A DNA stretch of 64,000 nt from TMP-7 sp038212445 (GCA_038212445.1 JBBQUM010000014.1:62001-126000); one strand, 5' to 3'. Positions 50,520 to 59,538 are shown, counted from the stretch's first letter. The notes: a model not told the origin generated them from the sequence alone. Made by a program: numbers and translations.

Positions 50520-50801
50520 CTACGGCTGGTATGGGAACTTGTTGATCGCGCGAATGCACTCAGCTAGCGCGACCATCAACGACGGGCCCCAACCGATCGG
50601 CGTGTACGCTGCAGCCTTCTGATTCGTCTGCTTGTCCGATTTAGCCACGAACTTCATCGCCGGGTCGGGCGGAGTGATGTACTCCCGCACCGTGATCAGA
50701 AACTCCTCTTCACCGCCGTCGTACTTCTTCGTCACAGCAAAATGCTGGATCCGGCATAGCTGTTCCGACGGGTTCTGCTGTGCAAATGTCCACTCAGTCA
50801 T
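50520..50801 (-). CDS. Small hypothetical protein
   Basis: A 93-residue protein (MTEWTFAQQNPSEQLCRIQ, FLITVREYITPPDPAMKFVA, PIGWGPSLMVALAECIRAIN). No family is recognised. It looks like a compact alpha/beta protein with coding-type composition and no signal peptide. It ends 7 bp from the convergent GGDEF gene and follows the M24 peptidase gene's end closely on the same strand as it, upstream of nothing obvious. Could be a small adaptor. Confidence 0.6.
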   Translation of the reverse strand: MTEWTFAQQNPSEQLCRIQHFAVTKKYDGGEEEFLITVREYITPPDPAMKFVAKSDKQTNQKAAAYTPIGWGPSLMVALAECIRAINKFPYQP

Positions 50802-50812
50802 AAGTTTCGATT

Positions 50813-52084
50813 CTACGCTTTGGCGAAGGGTTCCTCGATCGATGGACTCTGCGGCGTGAAAAGCTGTGCGCCGTCAGCCGTGATGTGCATGTCATCTTCA
50901 AGCCGGACACCGAATTCCCCGCGGATGTAAACCCCCGGCTCGTCCGAGAACGTCATATTCGGCGCAAGGGCCAGTTTGTTGCCCTTCACCAGGTACGGCC
51001 ATTCGTGACCATCGAGTCCGATGCCGTGTCCCAGACGATGCGTGAAGTAGGTGTAACCCGGCCCATATCCGGCGTCTTCAATCACCTTGCGTGCAGCTCC
51101 ATCCACGCTCTCGCATGCCGCACCCGGCCTCGCCGCCTTCAACGCCGCGGACTGTGCCCGGTGCACGATATCAAAAACCTTCTTCATCTTGTCCGTCGGC
51201 TTGCCGAGAACAAATGTGCGGCTGATATCCGATTCGTAGCCTTCCACGCGGCAACCACCGTCCATCAGTAGGATCGTCCCTTCCCGGATCGTCTGCGGAC
51301 GCACCGAACCGTGCGGACTGGCGGAATTCTCGCCCACCTGGACCCCCGCGCCGCCTTGAAAACCCAATTGAGTGTGCGCCGCCGATACCAGTTGTGCGAA
51401 CTCAAACTGCGTCATGCCGTCATGAATCGCCCTCCAGGCGGCCTCATACGCTTGCAGCGTCACCTCGTTGGCAAGCTGCATCAAGGCTAGTTCCGCCGGC
51501 GACTTGATCATCCGGCACCCTGCCGTTATCGGCGTTGCGTTCACGATCGTCGCCTGTGGCACAGCCTTGCCCACGCCATCGGTGAAAACGAACTTGGTAG
51601 TCTCCTCCATGGCAACGCGGCCAGCGCGAACGCCGCGTTCCTTCAGTCCAAAAGCGACTTTCTCGTACGGGCTGTCGTCTTCGTCCCACTTAATGAGCTG
51701 AGCGTTCTGACCTGCCGGTCCGCGGCCGATCTGCTCGCGGGCGCGGTCTTCTTCAAAGCGAGGCGCGACAAAGAAAGGCTCTCCCTTCTGCGGCAGAACC
51801 ATGAAGAACAGCCGCTCTGAGTTGCCCCAGCGGATATTGACGAAATAGTCGAGCGACGTACCACCCATCATGCAGATGGCGTCCACTTTGCTCTCGACCA
51901 TTAGGCGTTGCGCGCGTTCGAGGCGCGACTGGCGCTCCTCGTTAGTAATTGGTCTCGCTTCAGAGCGGCGGCTTTTCAGAGCTGCGATGGACGGGGGCAG
52001 AGTGGCCGGCGGCGGTGGAGTCTGGCGTTGAGCGGCAGCAGTGGCCGCAGCCGAAAGGGATAGCAGCCAGGAGCGTCGGTTCAT
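50813..52084 (-). CDS. Exported M24-family Xaa-Pro-type peptidase
   Basis: A Tat/Sec-like leader (MNRRSWLLSLSAAATAAAQ) leads into a creatinase-like N-domain (RLERAQRLMVESKVDAICMM). The pita-bread metallopeptidase domain follows with all metal ligands: LLMDGGCRVEGYESDISRTF (two Asp), FTHRLGHGIGLDGHEW (His), TFSDEPGVYIRGEFGVRLEDDM (two Glu). 423 residues, normal. Substrate specificity (Xaa-Pro dipeptides or aminopeptidase P) is not evident. It has no operon partner beyond the small gene downstream. Confidence 0.92.
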   Translation of the reverse strand: MNRRSWLLSLSAAATAAAQRQTPPPPATLPPSIAALKSRRSEARPITNEERQSRLERAQRLMVESKVDAICMMGGTSLDYFVNIRWGNSERLFFMVLPQKGEPFFVAPRFEEDRAREQIGRGPAGQNAQLIKWDEDDSPYEKVAFGLKERGVRAGRVAMEETTKFVFTDGVGKAVPQATIVNATPITAGCRMIKSPAELALMQLANEVTLQAYEAAWRAIHDGMTQFEFAQLVSAAHTQLGFQGGAGVQVGENSASPHGSVRPQTIREGTILLMDGGCRVEGYESDISRTFVLGKPTDKMKKVFDIVHRAQSAALKAARPGAACESVDGAARKVIEDAGYGPGYTYFTHRLGHGIGLDGHEWPYLVKGNKLALAPNMTFSDEPGVYIRGEFGVRLEDDMHITADGAQLFTPQSPSIEEPFAKA

Positions 52085-52115
52085 CCCAATTAGTCTGGCA
52101 CAGGTTGCCCGCGCG

Positions 52116-53426
52116 CTATCGGAAAGCGTCGAAAAGCAGCAACAACGCGATTCCGGCGGTGGACATGATGATCTTCATCACAGTCCATGAACGCAGCGTC
52201 TCGCCAACACTCATGCCCAAATACTCCTTCACCATCCAGAACCCCGCATCATTGACGTGGCCAAGGCTCGATCCGCCACAACAGACGGCAAGCATCAGCA
52301 ATTCGGGCGACGCGCCGGTGAAGTTCTTTGCCAGCGGTGCCAGAATGCCGGCGGCAGTGACGATGGCCACCGTGGCTGAGCCTTGCGCGGCACGCACCGC
52401 GGCAGCCGTGATGAAGCAAACCAGCAGCGCGGGTATATGCGACGTGGCCAGCAACTGTCCCGCATACGGCGCAACGCCGCAGTCGACTATCACCTGCTTG
52501 AAAGCCCCGCCGCCTCCAATAATCAGCAATAGTGACGCCGCAGGCGTCAGGGAACTGACGGCGAGCTGGCTGAGGCGATCGCGATTCAGTCCGCGGCGGG
52601 TTCCCAGGAAGAACATGGCGGTGCCCAGCGTGATCAGCAGCGCCGTGAACGGGTGCCCGACGAATTCGGCCACCGGATGGTGAATCATCGTCGCCGTGAA
52701 AATCAGCACCACCGGCAGCAGCAATAACGTGATCACTGTAGGCACCGACGGCGGATTCTCATGATCGTCCTGCATGGGCGAACTGGCGATCGCCGGCATC
52801 GACGGGTAGATGCGGCGCGCGATCCAGCCGCCGTAGATGATGCCGCCGAGAATCATCAGCGGAATCGACAGCGCAATTCCATACAGGATCGTGCGGCCCA
52901 TATCCGCGCCGAGCGATTGAGCGGCGACCGTTGGCGCCGGATGCGGTGGAACGAGGGCGTGGAGTATCGTGAGCGCAGCGGCGAGCGGCATGCCGAAGAA
53001 AAGCAGCGACCGCTTGGACTCCCGCGCGAGGTTCCACACCAGCGGCGCGAGAATGACGAAGCCCACCTCGAAGTACACCGGCAGTCCCACAAGGAAGGCC
53101 GTGGTGAGCACCGCCCAGTTCGCCCGGTCGCGGCCAAAGAGTTTGAGCAGCCAGTTGGCGAGCACGCGCCCGCCACCGGAATGCTCAACAAAGCGGCCGA
53201 TCATCGACCCGAGCGCCACCACTACCGCAATGAAGCCGAGTGCCTCGCCCACCCCTGTTTGAATCGACTTCAACAGCTTGACGGGCGGCATCCCCGCGGC
53301 AATCCCCAGCGCCAGCGCGGCAATCAGGAGCGCCAGAAATGCATGGAGTCGCGCAACCAGGATCAGCAACAGCAGCAGCACGACCGCCGCCACCGTCACC
53401 GCCACAAGGTAGGGGCCGGAAGGCAA
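52116..53426 (-). CDS. GntP-family gluconate/sugar-acid permease
   Basis: Inner-membrane symporter of the gluconate:H+ type. It has about 12 hydrophobic helices across 436 residues and family phrases MPPVKLLKSIQTGVGEALGFIAVVVALGSMIGRFVEHSGG, LTILHALVPPHPAPTVAAQSLGADMG and GSATVAIVTAAGILAPL. The C-terminus has CCGGSSLGHVNDAGFWMVKEYLGMSV, a signature that is very well conserved in GntP. The start is TTG at 53426, since no upstream ATG exists. No sugar-acid kinase or regulator gene is adjacent; substrate could be gluconate, idonate or a related acid. Confidence 0.92.
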   Translation of the reverse strand: MPSGPYLVAVTVAAVVLLLLLILVARLHAFLALLIAALALGIAAGMPPVKLLKSIQTGVGEALGFIAVVVALGSMIGRFVEHSGGGRVLANWLLKLFGRDRANWAVLTTAFLVGLPVYFEVGFVILAPLVWNLARESKRSLLFFGMPLAAALTILHALVPPHPAPTVAAQSLGADMGRTILYGIALSIPLMILGGIIYGGWIARRIYPSMPAIASSPMQDDHENPPSVPTVITLLLLPVVLIFTATMIHHPVAEFVGHPFTALLITLGTAMFFLGTRRGLNRDRLSQLAVSSLTPAASLLLIIGGGGAFKQVIVDCGVAPYAGQLLATSHIPALLVCFITAAAVRAAQGSATVAIVTAAGILAPLAKNFTGASPELLMLAVCCGGSSLGHVNDAGFWMVKEYLGMSVGETLRSWTVMKIIMSTAGIALLLLFDAFR

Positions 53427-53527
53427 TCAGCGAGTATATCGTGGGCGTGCGGTACCGAGCGGCGGCTTCTCCGCCAGTCGCCGGGGGGCGGGGCCGGATT
53501 ATCACCGTCGTCACCGCAGCCAAATGC

Positions 53528-53731
53528 TTAGTGCGCTTTGCGTACCTGGCGTTTCAACTCGGCTTCGCTTCGTTCGAGCGACTCCCGCTCGGTGGAATCC
53601 TCGCGCAAAGCTGCAGCCAGCACATCGGCAATCAGGGCCTCGAGCGAATCTTCCGGAGCCGGTATCACCGTCGATGAATTCCGCGACTGCTTCAAGTAGA
53701 CCAGTGAAGGTTCACCGGTCTGCGTTGCAAA
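53528..53731 (-). other. In-frame ORF immediately after the sulfatase stop
   Basis: After the sulfatase TGA (53732-53734), the same frame stays open for 67 more codons to TAA at 53528-53530, with protein-like text (GEPSLVYLKQSRNSSTVIPA, DSLEALIADVLAAALRED, RSEAELKRQV). No ATG is present; TTG and GTG codons exist without a ribosome-binding site. It may be a former C-terminal extension cut off by a point mutation, a separate decayed gene, or chance. The remaining 53427-53527 stretch up to the permease gene shows nothing recognisable. Confidence 0.35.
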
Positions 53732-55270
53732 TCAGGTGGGACGAGGCAGATCGGCGAACGGCACTACGTTGCATCGTGCGGCCCAGGCGTCGTATAAATC
53801 CGCCAGCTTACCGGCGCGATCTGACTCCGTGGCAGCCAGGTTGGTCAATTCAGTCCGGTCGGCGTCGATATCGTACAGTTCCCATTCCGAGCGATTTCGC
53901 GAGACCAGCTTCCACCGTCCCTGCCGGACTGCGCGGTTGCCTTCATGCTCCCAGAAGATCGCGTCGTGAAGCCGCCGCTGCTTGCCCGTGAGTGCCGGCG
54001 CAAAACTAATGCCCTCAAGCGGAGTCTTGCTCTTGGGATACTCCCCACCGGCCACATCCAGACAGGTAGCCATGAAGTCCATCACGTGCGCTGGCTGGTG
54101 ATGAAGCCCTCCACCTTTACGCAGCCGGTCAGGCCATTGGGCGACAAATGGAGCAGAGATGCCCCCTTCATGCACCCAATGCTTGTAAAGCCGGAACGGA
54201 GTATTGCTGGCATTCGCCCACGGCAGACCATAGCTGGTAAAGCTGCCGGCTGTACCAATGGGGCCCGCAAGCGTTTCGCCGGCAATCCGCTCCTCGGCGC
54301 ATCCGCCGTTGTCCGAAACAAACATCACCAGTGTGTTGTCGTTGATTCCAGTTTCGCGAAGCTTGCCCAACACCCGCCCGATATTCTGATCCAGACAATC
54401 GATTTGCGCGGCGTAGACAGCCATCCGCAGGTCGAAATCGTCCTTGGTTGTGACCGTGTCCCAGGCGGGCACCATGGAATCGCGCGGTGTGAGCGGCCAA
54501 CGCGGATCCACGACGCCGAGCTTTTTCTGACGCGCGTGCCGCTCGTCCCGCAGCGCATCCCAACCCTTCAGATACTTGCCGCGATATTTCGCAATGTCCG
54601 CTGGAAGAGCGTGGAGCGGCCAGTGTGGCGCGGTGTAAGCAAGGTAGAGGAAAAACGGGTTAGGCTTGCCGCCGTACTCGGCGATGCGATCGACGGCGTA
54701 GTCGGTGAACGCGTCCGTCTGATAGTAATTCGCTCCCGTTGCCGGCTTCCACGGCTTGTCCTCGAGCGCCATCTGCCGCGCTGGACGGAAGTAATTGTCA
54801 GCTCCCTGTATAAGACCGAAATACCTGTCGAATCCGCGGTCGGTTGGCCAATGCGGACGCCGTTCGCCCACATGCCACTTGCCGGACATGAGCGTCGCGT
54901 AGCCCGCCGGCTTCAACGCTTCCGCGATGGTGACGCAACGGTCGTTAAGGTAACCCTGGTAGCCGGGTAAAGGCCGCTCGTTCACCATGTGGCCAACGCC
55001 TGCTTGATGGCTGTAAAGCCCCGTCAGCAGCGACGCGCGCGTCGGGCAGCAGCGAGCCGTATTGTAGAAATGCGTGAAGCGGACACCCTTCGACGCCATG
55101 CGGTCCAAATTCGGTGTCGCGATCTCGGAGCCGAAGCACCCGATGTCGCTGAACCCCATATCGTCGGCCAAAATCAGTATGATGTTGGGTTTCGTCGAAC
55201 TCCTGGAAAGCCCGTGCCGCAATACGAAAGGTGCCGCTGCCGCGGTCTGGAGAAACTGCCGGCGTTGCAT
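53732..55270 (-). CDS. Exported arylsulfatase-type sulfatase
   Basis: Formylglycine-dependent sulfatase. A twin-arginine-like leader (MQRRQFLQTAAAAPFVLRHG) is followed by NIILILADDMGFSDIGCFGSE (metal site). The activation motif FYNTARCCPTRASLLTGLYS comes next, where the second Cys of CCPTR is converted to formylglycine. Then come GKWHVG, SDNGGCAEERIAGETLAGPIG and a C-terminal beta-domain (WKLVSRNRSEWELYDIDADRTELTNLAA). 512 residues. Substrate probably a sulfated polysaccharide or ester. An in-frame open stretch follows the stop codon. Confidence 0.93.
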   Translation of the reverse strand: MQRRQFLQTAAAAPFVLRHGLSRSSTKPNIILILADDMGFSDIGCFGSEIATPNLDRMASKGVRFTHFYNTARCCPTRASLLTGLYSHQAGVGHMVNERPLPGYQGYLNDRCVTIAEALKPAGYATLMSGKWHVGERRPHWPTDRGFDRYFGLIQGADNYFRPARQMALEDKPWKPATGANYYQTDAFTDYAVDRIAEYGGKPNPFFLYLAYTAPHWPLHALPADIAKYRGKYLKGWDALRDERHARQKKLGVVDPRWPLTPRDSMVPAWDTVTTKDDFDLRMAVYAAQIDCLDQNIGRVLGKLRETGINDNTLVMFVSDNGGCAEERIAGETLAGPIGTAGSFTSYGLPWANASNTPFRLYKHWVHEGGISAPFVAQWPDRLRKGGGLHHQPAHVMDFMATCLDVAGGEYPKSKTPLEGISFAPALTGKQRRLHDAIFWEHEGNRAVRQGRWKLVSRNRSEWELYDIDADRTELTNLAATESDRAGKLADLYDAWAARCNVVPFADLPRPT

Positions 55271-55307
55271 TCACGACGAGAATATCAAAGCACGCAGCCA
55301 CTCAGGC

Positions 55308-55875
55308 TCAATTCGCTTTCACGTTTGGTGCGAGGCGGATTGTGTCGCCGCGTAGCTTTTCATTCTCGAGCCTTCCCCGTATCTCTACCTGCCGCGCGGT
55401 GCCCGCGCTCGTTGTCACGCCTGAGCCGGTGACATCCTTGCCCGCAGTCCGCCGGTCAGCGTCGTTTGTGGTGGGTGGGCGGATATTGCTATCTGCCGGA
55501 CTGCTCGAATCGTGCGGCGATCCGGTAACGGAGTTCAGCGCATCCCTCCAATGCTGGTCGGCCTCGATCTGCATCAGCAGCTTCCCGTTTGTTTCTGAGG
55601 CGAACACCAGAATCTTGCCCCCCGGTGTCAGGAGTGAAGAAGGTTGTGCTGGTAATGGTCGCCTGGCAGGGAACGAGGTCGCCGCGAGTGTAGCGGGGCG
55701 AATCGCGCACAGCGCTCGTCCACTGAGTCTGGTCGGGCGATAGGACGTTCGCGGCTTTGATCCCGGTCAAGGCTGCGCACTGTGCATCCAGCAGGACGCC
55801 GGTGAAGCTCATCGTCTTGTCCTGGGCGGACAACCAGGCCAGGAGGATCGCAGTCAATAACGTTACGCGTACCAT
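55308..55875 (-). pseudogene. Secreted hypothetical protein split by one extra base in a G run
   Basis: ATG 55875 begins a signal peptide (MVRVTLLTAILLAWLSAQ) and a coherent start (MSFTGVLLDAQCAALTGIKAANVLS). The sequence stays coherent only if one base is removed from a G6 run on the minus strand (55618-55623): PDTGG then joins KILVFASETNGKLLMQIE in the next frame and continues to TAA near 55308 (TARQVEIRGRLENEKLRGD). Together they make about 188 residues. The family is not recognised, but DUF-like secreted acidobacterial proteins begin similarly. The break may be a sequencing error, a real frameshift or phase variation. Confidence 0.7.
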
Positions 55876-55934
55876 CCTGATTGGATCCGCACCGGCAACG
55901 ATCCACGTAGAGGTAACAGTGATACCCGGATTGC

Positions 55935-56900
55935 TTAGTTCTCGAACCCGACATACTGAACTTCCTCTTCTAACGAGAAGTGGAATCGATCACGTACCCG
56001 GGCCCTCAGGTCGGCGATGACTGCCACCAGCTCGGCGGCGGTGCCCCCGCCCGCGTTGTAAATCAGGTTCGCGTGATAGTCCGCGACCTGTATGCCCCCA
56101 TTGCGGATTCCCTTCGCGCCTACCTGTTCGAGAAACCAGGCCGACGGGACCTTCCCTTCACGTACTACCGACGGTAGGATTTCAGATTGGACCGTCGGCG
56201 GCAACTCGGCGAACAATAGGTTCTTAAAGATACTGCCCGCGCATTTCATGTCCGGCGGATACTTCTGGTTTCGCGTGCTGAGGATTCTGTCGGCATCCGT
56301 GCGCAACGCCGCAGCGTCTCCCGGTTCGAGGTCGAGCGTGGTGGAGAAAATAATCCAGCTCTTCTGCCGCTTAAACCGGCTCTCGCGATAAGCGAAACCA
56401 CACGCCGTATTGTCGATTGTGCGAATCTCCTCGCCGTCAAAAAATCGGACCGACGAGACGCTCTCGGAAATGGAATGGCCGTACGCTCCGGCGTTGCCAT
56501 ACACTGCCGCGCCAACGGTTCCAGGAATGCCGGTCATGGTGTGTATCCGCGACAAGCCGCGCTCAACCGACGCGTCAACCAACAACTGCAAACTTGCCCC
56601 GGCTTCCGCGTGAAGCTGGTTACCACTAGCGCGAATACCTGCAGCAGTGAAGCGCAGGACGGTCCCTTTGTATCCGCTGTCCGACACAATCAGGTTTGTG
56701 CCGGAGCCGATCACCACCCACGGAGCAGGCCCAAGACGCGTCTCCTGAAGCGCGTGTATGAAACTTGATTCGTCCGGAGTCTCAGCGTAAATCGCGGCTG
56801 GTCCGCCGATCCCAAAGCGGGTATATTGGCTCAGAAGCACGTTGGTTTCGACCCGCAAGCGCGGAATTGCACCAAGGCGGTCGAGCAGCGGATTCGACAT
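55935..56900 (-). CDS. murB: UDP-N-acetylenolpyruvoylglucosamine reductase
   Basis: MurB makes UDP-MurNAc, a peptidoglycan precursor, using NADPH and FAD. Motifs: TRFGIGGPAAIYAETPD, WVVIGSGTNLIVSDSGYKGTVLRF (FAD), GIPGTVGAAVYGNAGAYGHSI (FAD/substrate), FAYRESRFKRQKSW. AGSIFKN and AWFLEQVGAKGIRNGGIQVADYHANLI near the C-terminus are as in the family. 321 residues fits type I MurB. It is divergent from the DUF2461 gene; no other cell-wall genes are adjacent, unlike the usual mur cluster. Confidence 0.95.
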   Translation of the reverse strand: MSNPLLDRLGAIPRLRVETNVLLSQYTRFGIGGPAAIYAETPDESSFIHALQETRLGPAPWVVIGSGTNLIVSDSGYKGTVLRFTAAGIRASGNQLHAEAGASLQLLVDASVERGLSRIHTMTGIPGTVGAAVYGNAGAYGHSISESVSSVRFFDGEEIRTIDNTACGFAYRESRFKRQKSWIIFSTTLDLEPGDAAALRTDADRILSTRNQKYPPDMKCAGSIFKNLLFAELPPTVQSEILPSVVREGKVPSAWFLEQVGAKGIRNGGIQVADYHANLIYNAGGGTAAELVAVIADLRARVRDRFHFSLEEEVQYVGFEN

Positions 56901-56925
56901 TCACTTCGATTATAGGGGAGGGGTT

Positions 56926-57639
56926 TTGCCAGCTAGCGGATTTCCAGGGTTCCCGGAAGAAGGGCTAAAGTTTCTGCGGAGTTTGGAGCGGAATAACCGG
57001 CGTGAATGGTTTCAACCTCGAAAAGAAATCTTTGACTCACAAGTCAAGACGCCAATGACGACGTTAGTTGAAGCCGTTAACCGAGGGCTCGCCAAGTTCG
57101 GACCGGACTATATTACGAGCCCGGCGTCGGCCATCTACCGGATCTATCGCGATACTCGATTCAGTAAGGATAAAACTCCTTACAAAACCCACATCGCCGC
57201 CTCTTTGTGGAAGCGCGGCTTTACAAAACACGCATGTGGAGGACTGTATTTCAGCGTGTCACCCAAGGAGATTGAATTCGCGGGTGGCGTGTACATGCCG
57301 GGACCAGAGCAACTGCTGGCGATTCGCCGTCACATCTCTGAACATCATGCGCGATTCCGTAAATTGACGATGAATGCGAAATTGGTGAGCCTGATGGAGC
57401 CGCTCAAAGGAGCGGCGCTCTCTCGCGTGCCCAAAGGTTTCGATCCCACCCATCCGGCCGCCGACCTCATCCAAAAAAAGCAGTGGCTTTATTTCATGAC
57501 CATGGAGCCATCCGTCGCCGGCACTCCCCAACTTCTTGAAGAGGTGCTGAATCGATTCCGCGCGATGATGCCCGTGGTGGAGTTTCTGAACGAGCCGTTA
57601 AAACCCGCGAAAGTGACAATCGAAGATTTGTTGGGGTGA
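56926..57639 (+). CDS. DUF2461 (TIGR02453) family protein
   Basis: Start is taken as TTG at 56926, with an aggggagggg site upstream; an upstream frame extension has no start signals and no later ATG fits. The 237-residue protein carries the family pattern: FLRSLERNNRREWFQPRKEIFD near residue 12, IYRIYRDTRFSKDKTPYKTHIAASLWKR near 62, GGLYFSVSPKEIEFAGGVYMPGPEQL, PKGFDPTHPAADLIQKKQWLYFMT. Function unknown; found in many bacteria and fungi. Divergent from murB with a 25-bp gap. Confidence 0.9.
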   Translation: MPASGFPGFPEEGLKFLRSLERNNRREWFQPRKEIFDSQVKTPMTTLVEAVNRGLAKFGPDYITSPASAIYRIYRDTRFSKDKTPYKTHIAASLWKRGFTKHACGGLYFSVSPKEIEFAGGVYMPGPEQLLAIRRHISEHHARFRKLTMNAKLVSLMEPLKGAALSRVPKGFDPTHPAADLIQKKQWLYFMTMEPSVAGTPQLLEEVLNRFRAMMPVVEFLNEPLKPAKVTIEDLLG

Positions 57640-57672
57640 AACGCGACCAACTCGGGGTGGGAAGGATTTGGC

Positions 57673-57718
57673 GGCTCCGCTCGGGGTTTTGTTGGGGAAA
57701 GGGTCGCCGTGCGGAGCC
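57673..57718. other. Inverted repeat after the DUF2461 gene
   Basis: Arms ggctccgc and gcggagcc (8 bp, perfect) are 30 bp apart, 34 bp past the stop codon. No T-run follows at once, so termination is only possible. The rest of the 240-bp gap is AT-richer towards 57780 and holds no visible gene. Confidence 0.3.
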
Positions 57719-57879
57719 TAGCTGCTTTGTTATATAGACAGACGAGAGCAGTAGAAGTTAGGTTCCCCAGCATAAATTTTTTTCGATGAATTTTTACCTG
57801 TCATTACTGTGTCGATTGCGAACAGTGTCCGCATCTGCAACAGTCGGGACGCATCGACTTTGTTTAGAATATAGGGAAG

Positions 57880-58488
57880 ATGAGATTCCAGTTTGCGGCA
57901 CTTGCTGCGCTATCAACTGTGCTGGTGAGCGGCTGCTTCGATCCACCCAAGAAGACCGAGAAGAAAGTCGAGAAGCTCGAGCCGCTAACCGGACGCCAGG
58001 CATTTCAGAAGATGTACCCTTCGGCGCGTTCGTGGGCTGCCGACGCCGTGCCTCTGGAATGCAAGAGCCTCCAGTTGGACAAGGTTAAAGCCGACAAAGG
58101 CAAGGCCGGCGCATGGCAGTGTGTTTTCGTATCCCCGGGTCGCGGCAAACAGAAGCCGATCACTTATTCCACCATTGAAGCCGAAGGGAATCTTCATCAG
58201 GGAGTGTTTGCCGGATTGGAAGAGACTTATTCGGAGTCGCGCCAGGTGAAGCCGTGGCTGATAGCCGGACTAAAGACTGATTCCGACGAAGCCTGGACAG
58301 AAGCCGAGAAGAAGAGCGCGGATTACATCAAGAAGAATCCGAACGCGACGGTAAACTACCTGCTCGAACAGACTCCTCGCTTCCCTGACTTGACGTGGCG
58401 AATCGTCTGGGGTGAGTCCGTCGGTACCAGCGACTACTCGATATTTGTCGACGCCACTACCGGCCAGTTTCTCGAGCGCTCGCACTAA
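57880..58488 (+). CDS. Predicted lipoprotein of unknown function
   Basis: Signal peptide with lipobox LVSGC (Cys19), so it is probably anchored in the membrane. The mature part is charged and mostly helical (PPKKTEKKVEKLEPL, QAFQKMYPSARSWAADAVP), with LQLDKVKADKGKAGAWQCVFVSP and a C-terminus ending GTSDYSIFVDATTGQFLERSH, which resembles the last strands of PepSY-like domains. 202 residues. An aggga site overlaps the start region. Its last 32 bases overlap the end of the convergent TerC gene. Confidence 0.7.
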   Translation: MRFQFAALAALSTVLVSGCFDPPKKTEKKVEKLEPLTGRQAFQKMYPSARSWAADAVPLECKSLQLDKVKADKGKAGAWQCVFVSPGRGKQKPITYSTIEAEGNLHQGVFAGLEETYSESRQVKPWLIAGLKTDSDEAWTEAEKKSADYIKKNPNATVNYLLEQTPRFPDLTWRIVWGESVGTSDYSIFVDATTGQFLERSH

Positions 58489-59350
58489 TCATCGACAGCG
58501 CCATCGACCCGCCTATGAGCGTGGCGATTACCCCTAGCGATACGCCTATCGGAAAGTGGCCGTTCCATAGCTGGTTGAGGAATGACATCTTCGCGCCGAT
58601 GAAGATGAGCACCGCTCCCAGTCCGTAGCGAAGCAGGTGAAAATTTCCGATGACCCCGCTGAGCAGGAAATACATCGAGCGCAATCCCAGAATCGCGAAG
58701 ATGTTCGACGTGAAAACGATAAACGGTTCACTCGTGATCGCGAAGATGGCCGGAACCGAATCGATAGCAAAGACTATGTCCGAGACCTCGATTACCGCAA
58801 GGCATAGCATGAATCGGGACGCCCCTGGCCAAAAGCGGCGCACTACCCGAACAGCCACCGTCCTCTCCGGCTCCATATTGTTTTCACCACTGAAGAACAT
58901 CTTGAAGCCAGTCACCGCGAGAACCACGCCAAACACGATCAACACCCACTGGTAGCCCATCAGCGCCGAACCGATCGCAATGAAGGTCGCGCGGAATCCG
59001 ATAGCTCCCAAAATTCCGTAAAACAGCACACGGTGCTGTAACGCGCGGTCGATTTGGAAATAACCGAAGATCAGAACGAAGACGAACAGGTTGTCGACCG
59101 ATAAAGCCTGCTCGACAACGTAACCGGTGAGAAATTCGAGCGCTACGCGATCGCTACCGGTATATCGCCAAAGTCCAAAGGCGAAGCCCAACGCGAGGAT
59201 CGTGTAAACGGCAGTCCAGGCGGCGGCTTCGCGAAAGCTCGGAGCGTGTGCCTTGCGCTGGAAGATACCAAGGTCCAGTGCGAGTATCCCCAGCACACCC
59301 ACAGAGAACAGGGCGTATAGCCACCAGAATTCCGAAAAGGAGAAAAGCAC
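58457..59350 (-). CDS. TerC-family integral membrane protein, Mn2+-riboswitch controlled
   Basis: TerC/Alx proteins take part in metal homeostasis, including Mn2+ export. GTG start at 59350 with a cggaggt site. Of 297 residues, about nine are membrane helices. Family motifs are LTGYVVEQALSVDNLFVFVLIFGYF (residues ~70-95, conserved Asp), ALQHRVLFYGILGAI, LAVIEVSDIVFAIDSVPAIFAIT (~200, conserved Asp) and LRSMYFLLSGVIGNF. The yybP-ykoY riboswitch directly upstream supports a Mn2+ role. Its end overlaps the convergent lipoprotein gene by 32 bp. Confidence 0.93.
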   Translation of the reverse strand: MLFSFSEFWWLYALFSVGVLGILALDLGIFQRKAHAPSFREAAAWTAVYTILALGFAFGLWRYTGSDRVALEFLTGYVVEQALSVDNLFVFVLIFGYFQIDRALQHRVLFYGILGAIGFRATFIAIGSALMGYQWVLIVFGVVLAVTGFKMFFSGENNMEPERTVAVRVVRRFWPGASRFMLCLAVIEVSDIVFAIDSVPAIFAITSEPFIVFTSNIFAILGLRSMYFLLSGVIGNFHLLRYGLGAVLIFIGAKMSFLNQLWNGHFPIGVSLGVIATLIGGSMALSMISASARETGR

Positions 59351-59355
59351 TGCGT

Positions 59356-59491
59356 ACCTCCGCGACTATATCGCGAAGGTCTCGATCACCGCGACGCCAG
59401 GCGCCCCGCCTCTGGAACCGGATCCATCATCCCTGACGAATCGTGTTGACGGATCCAGAACCTCCCTTGAGAGGCGATCTACTCCCCTTCG
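59356..59491 (-). promoter_or_regulatory. yybP-ykoY manganese riboswitch
   Basis: On the minus strand the leader of the TerC gene has the aptamer hallmarks: cgaaggggagtag (59491-59479), a middle with gtcaacacgattc, and gagaccttcg near 59385-59374. The P1 helix pairs cgaagg (59491-59486) with ccttcg (59379-59374). That 3' strand is also part of a perfect alternative hairpin, accttcgcga / tcgcggaggt (59380-59356), which covers the ribosome-binding site. So binding of Mn2+ should hold P1, free the site and turn translation on. This is the known mode for this riboswitch class. Confidence 0.88.
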
Positions 59492-59538
59492 AGTTCTATT
59501 AATGAGACGAGCGCATCCGTTAATCGGTTACTTAAAAA

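Noticed and set aside
53732..53734. Selenocysteine readthrough of the sulfatase TGA
   Set aside because: No selenocysteine insertion element was seen just after TGA and the sulfatase is complete without the extension.
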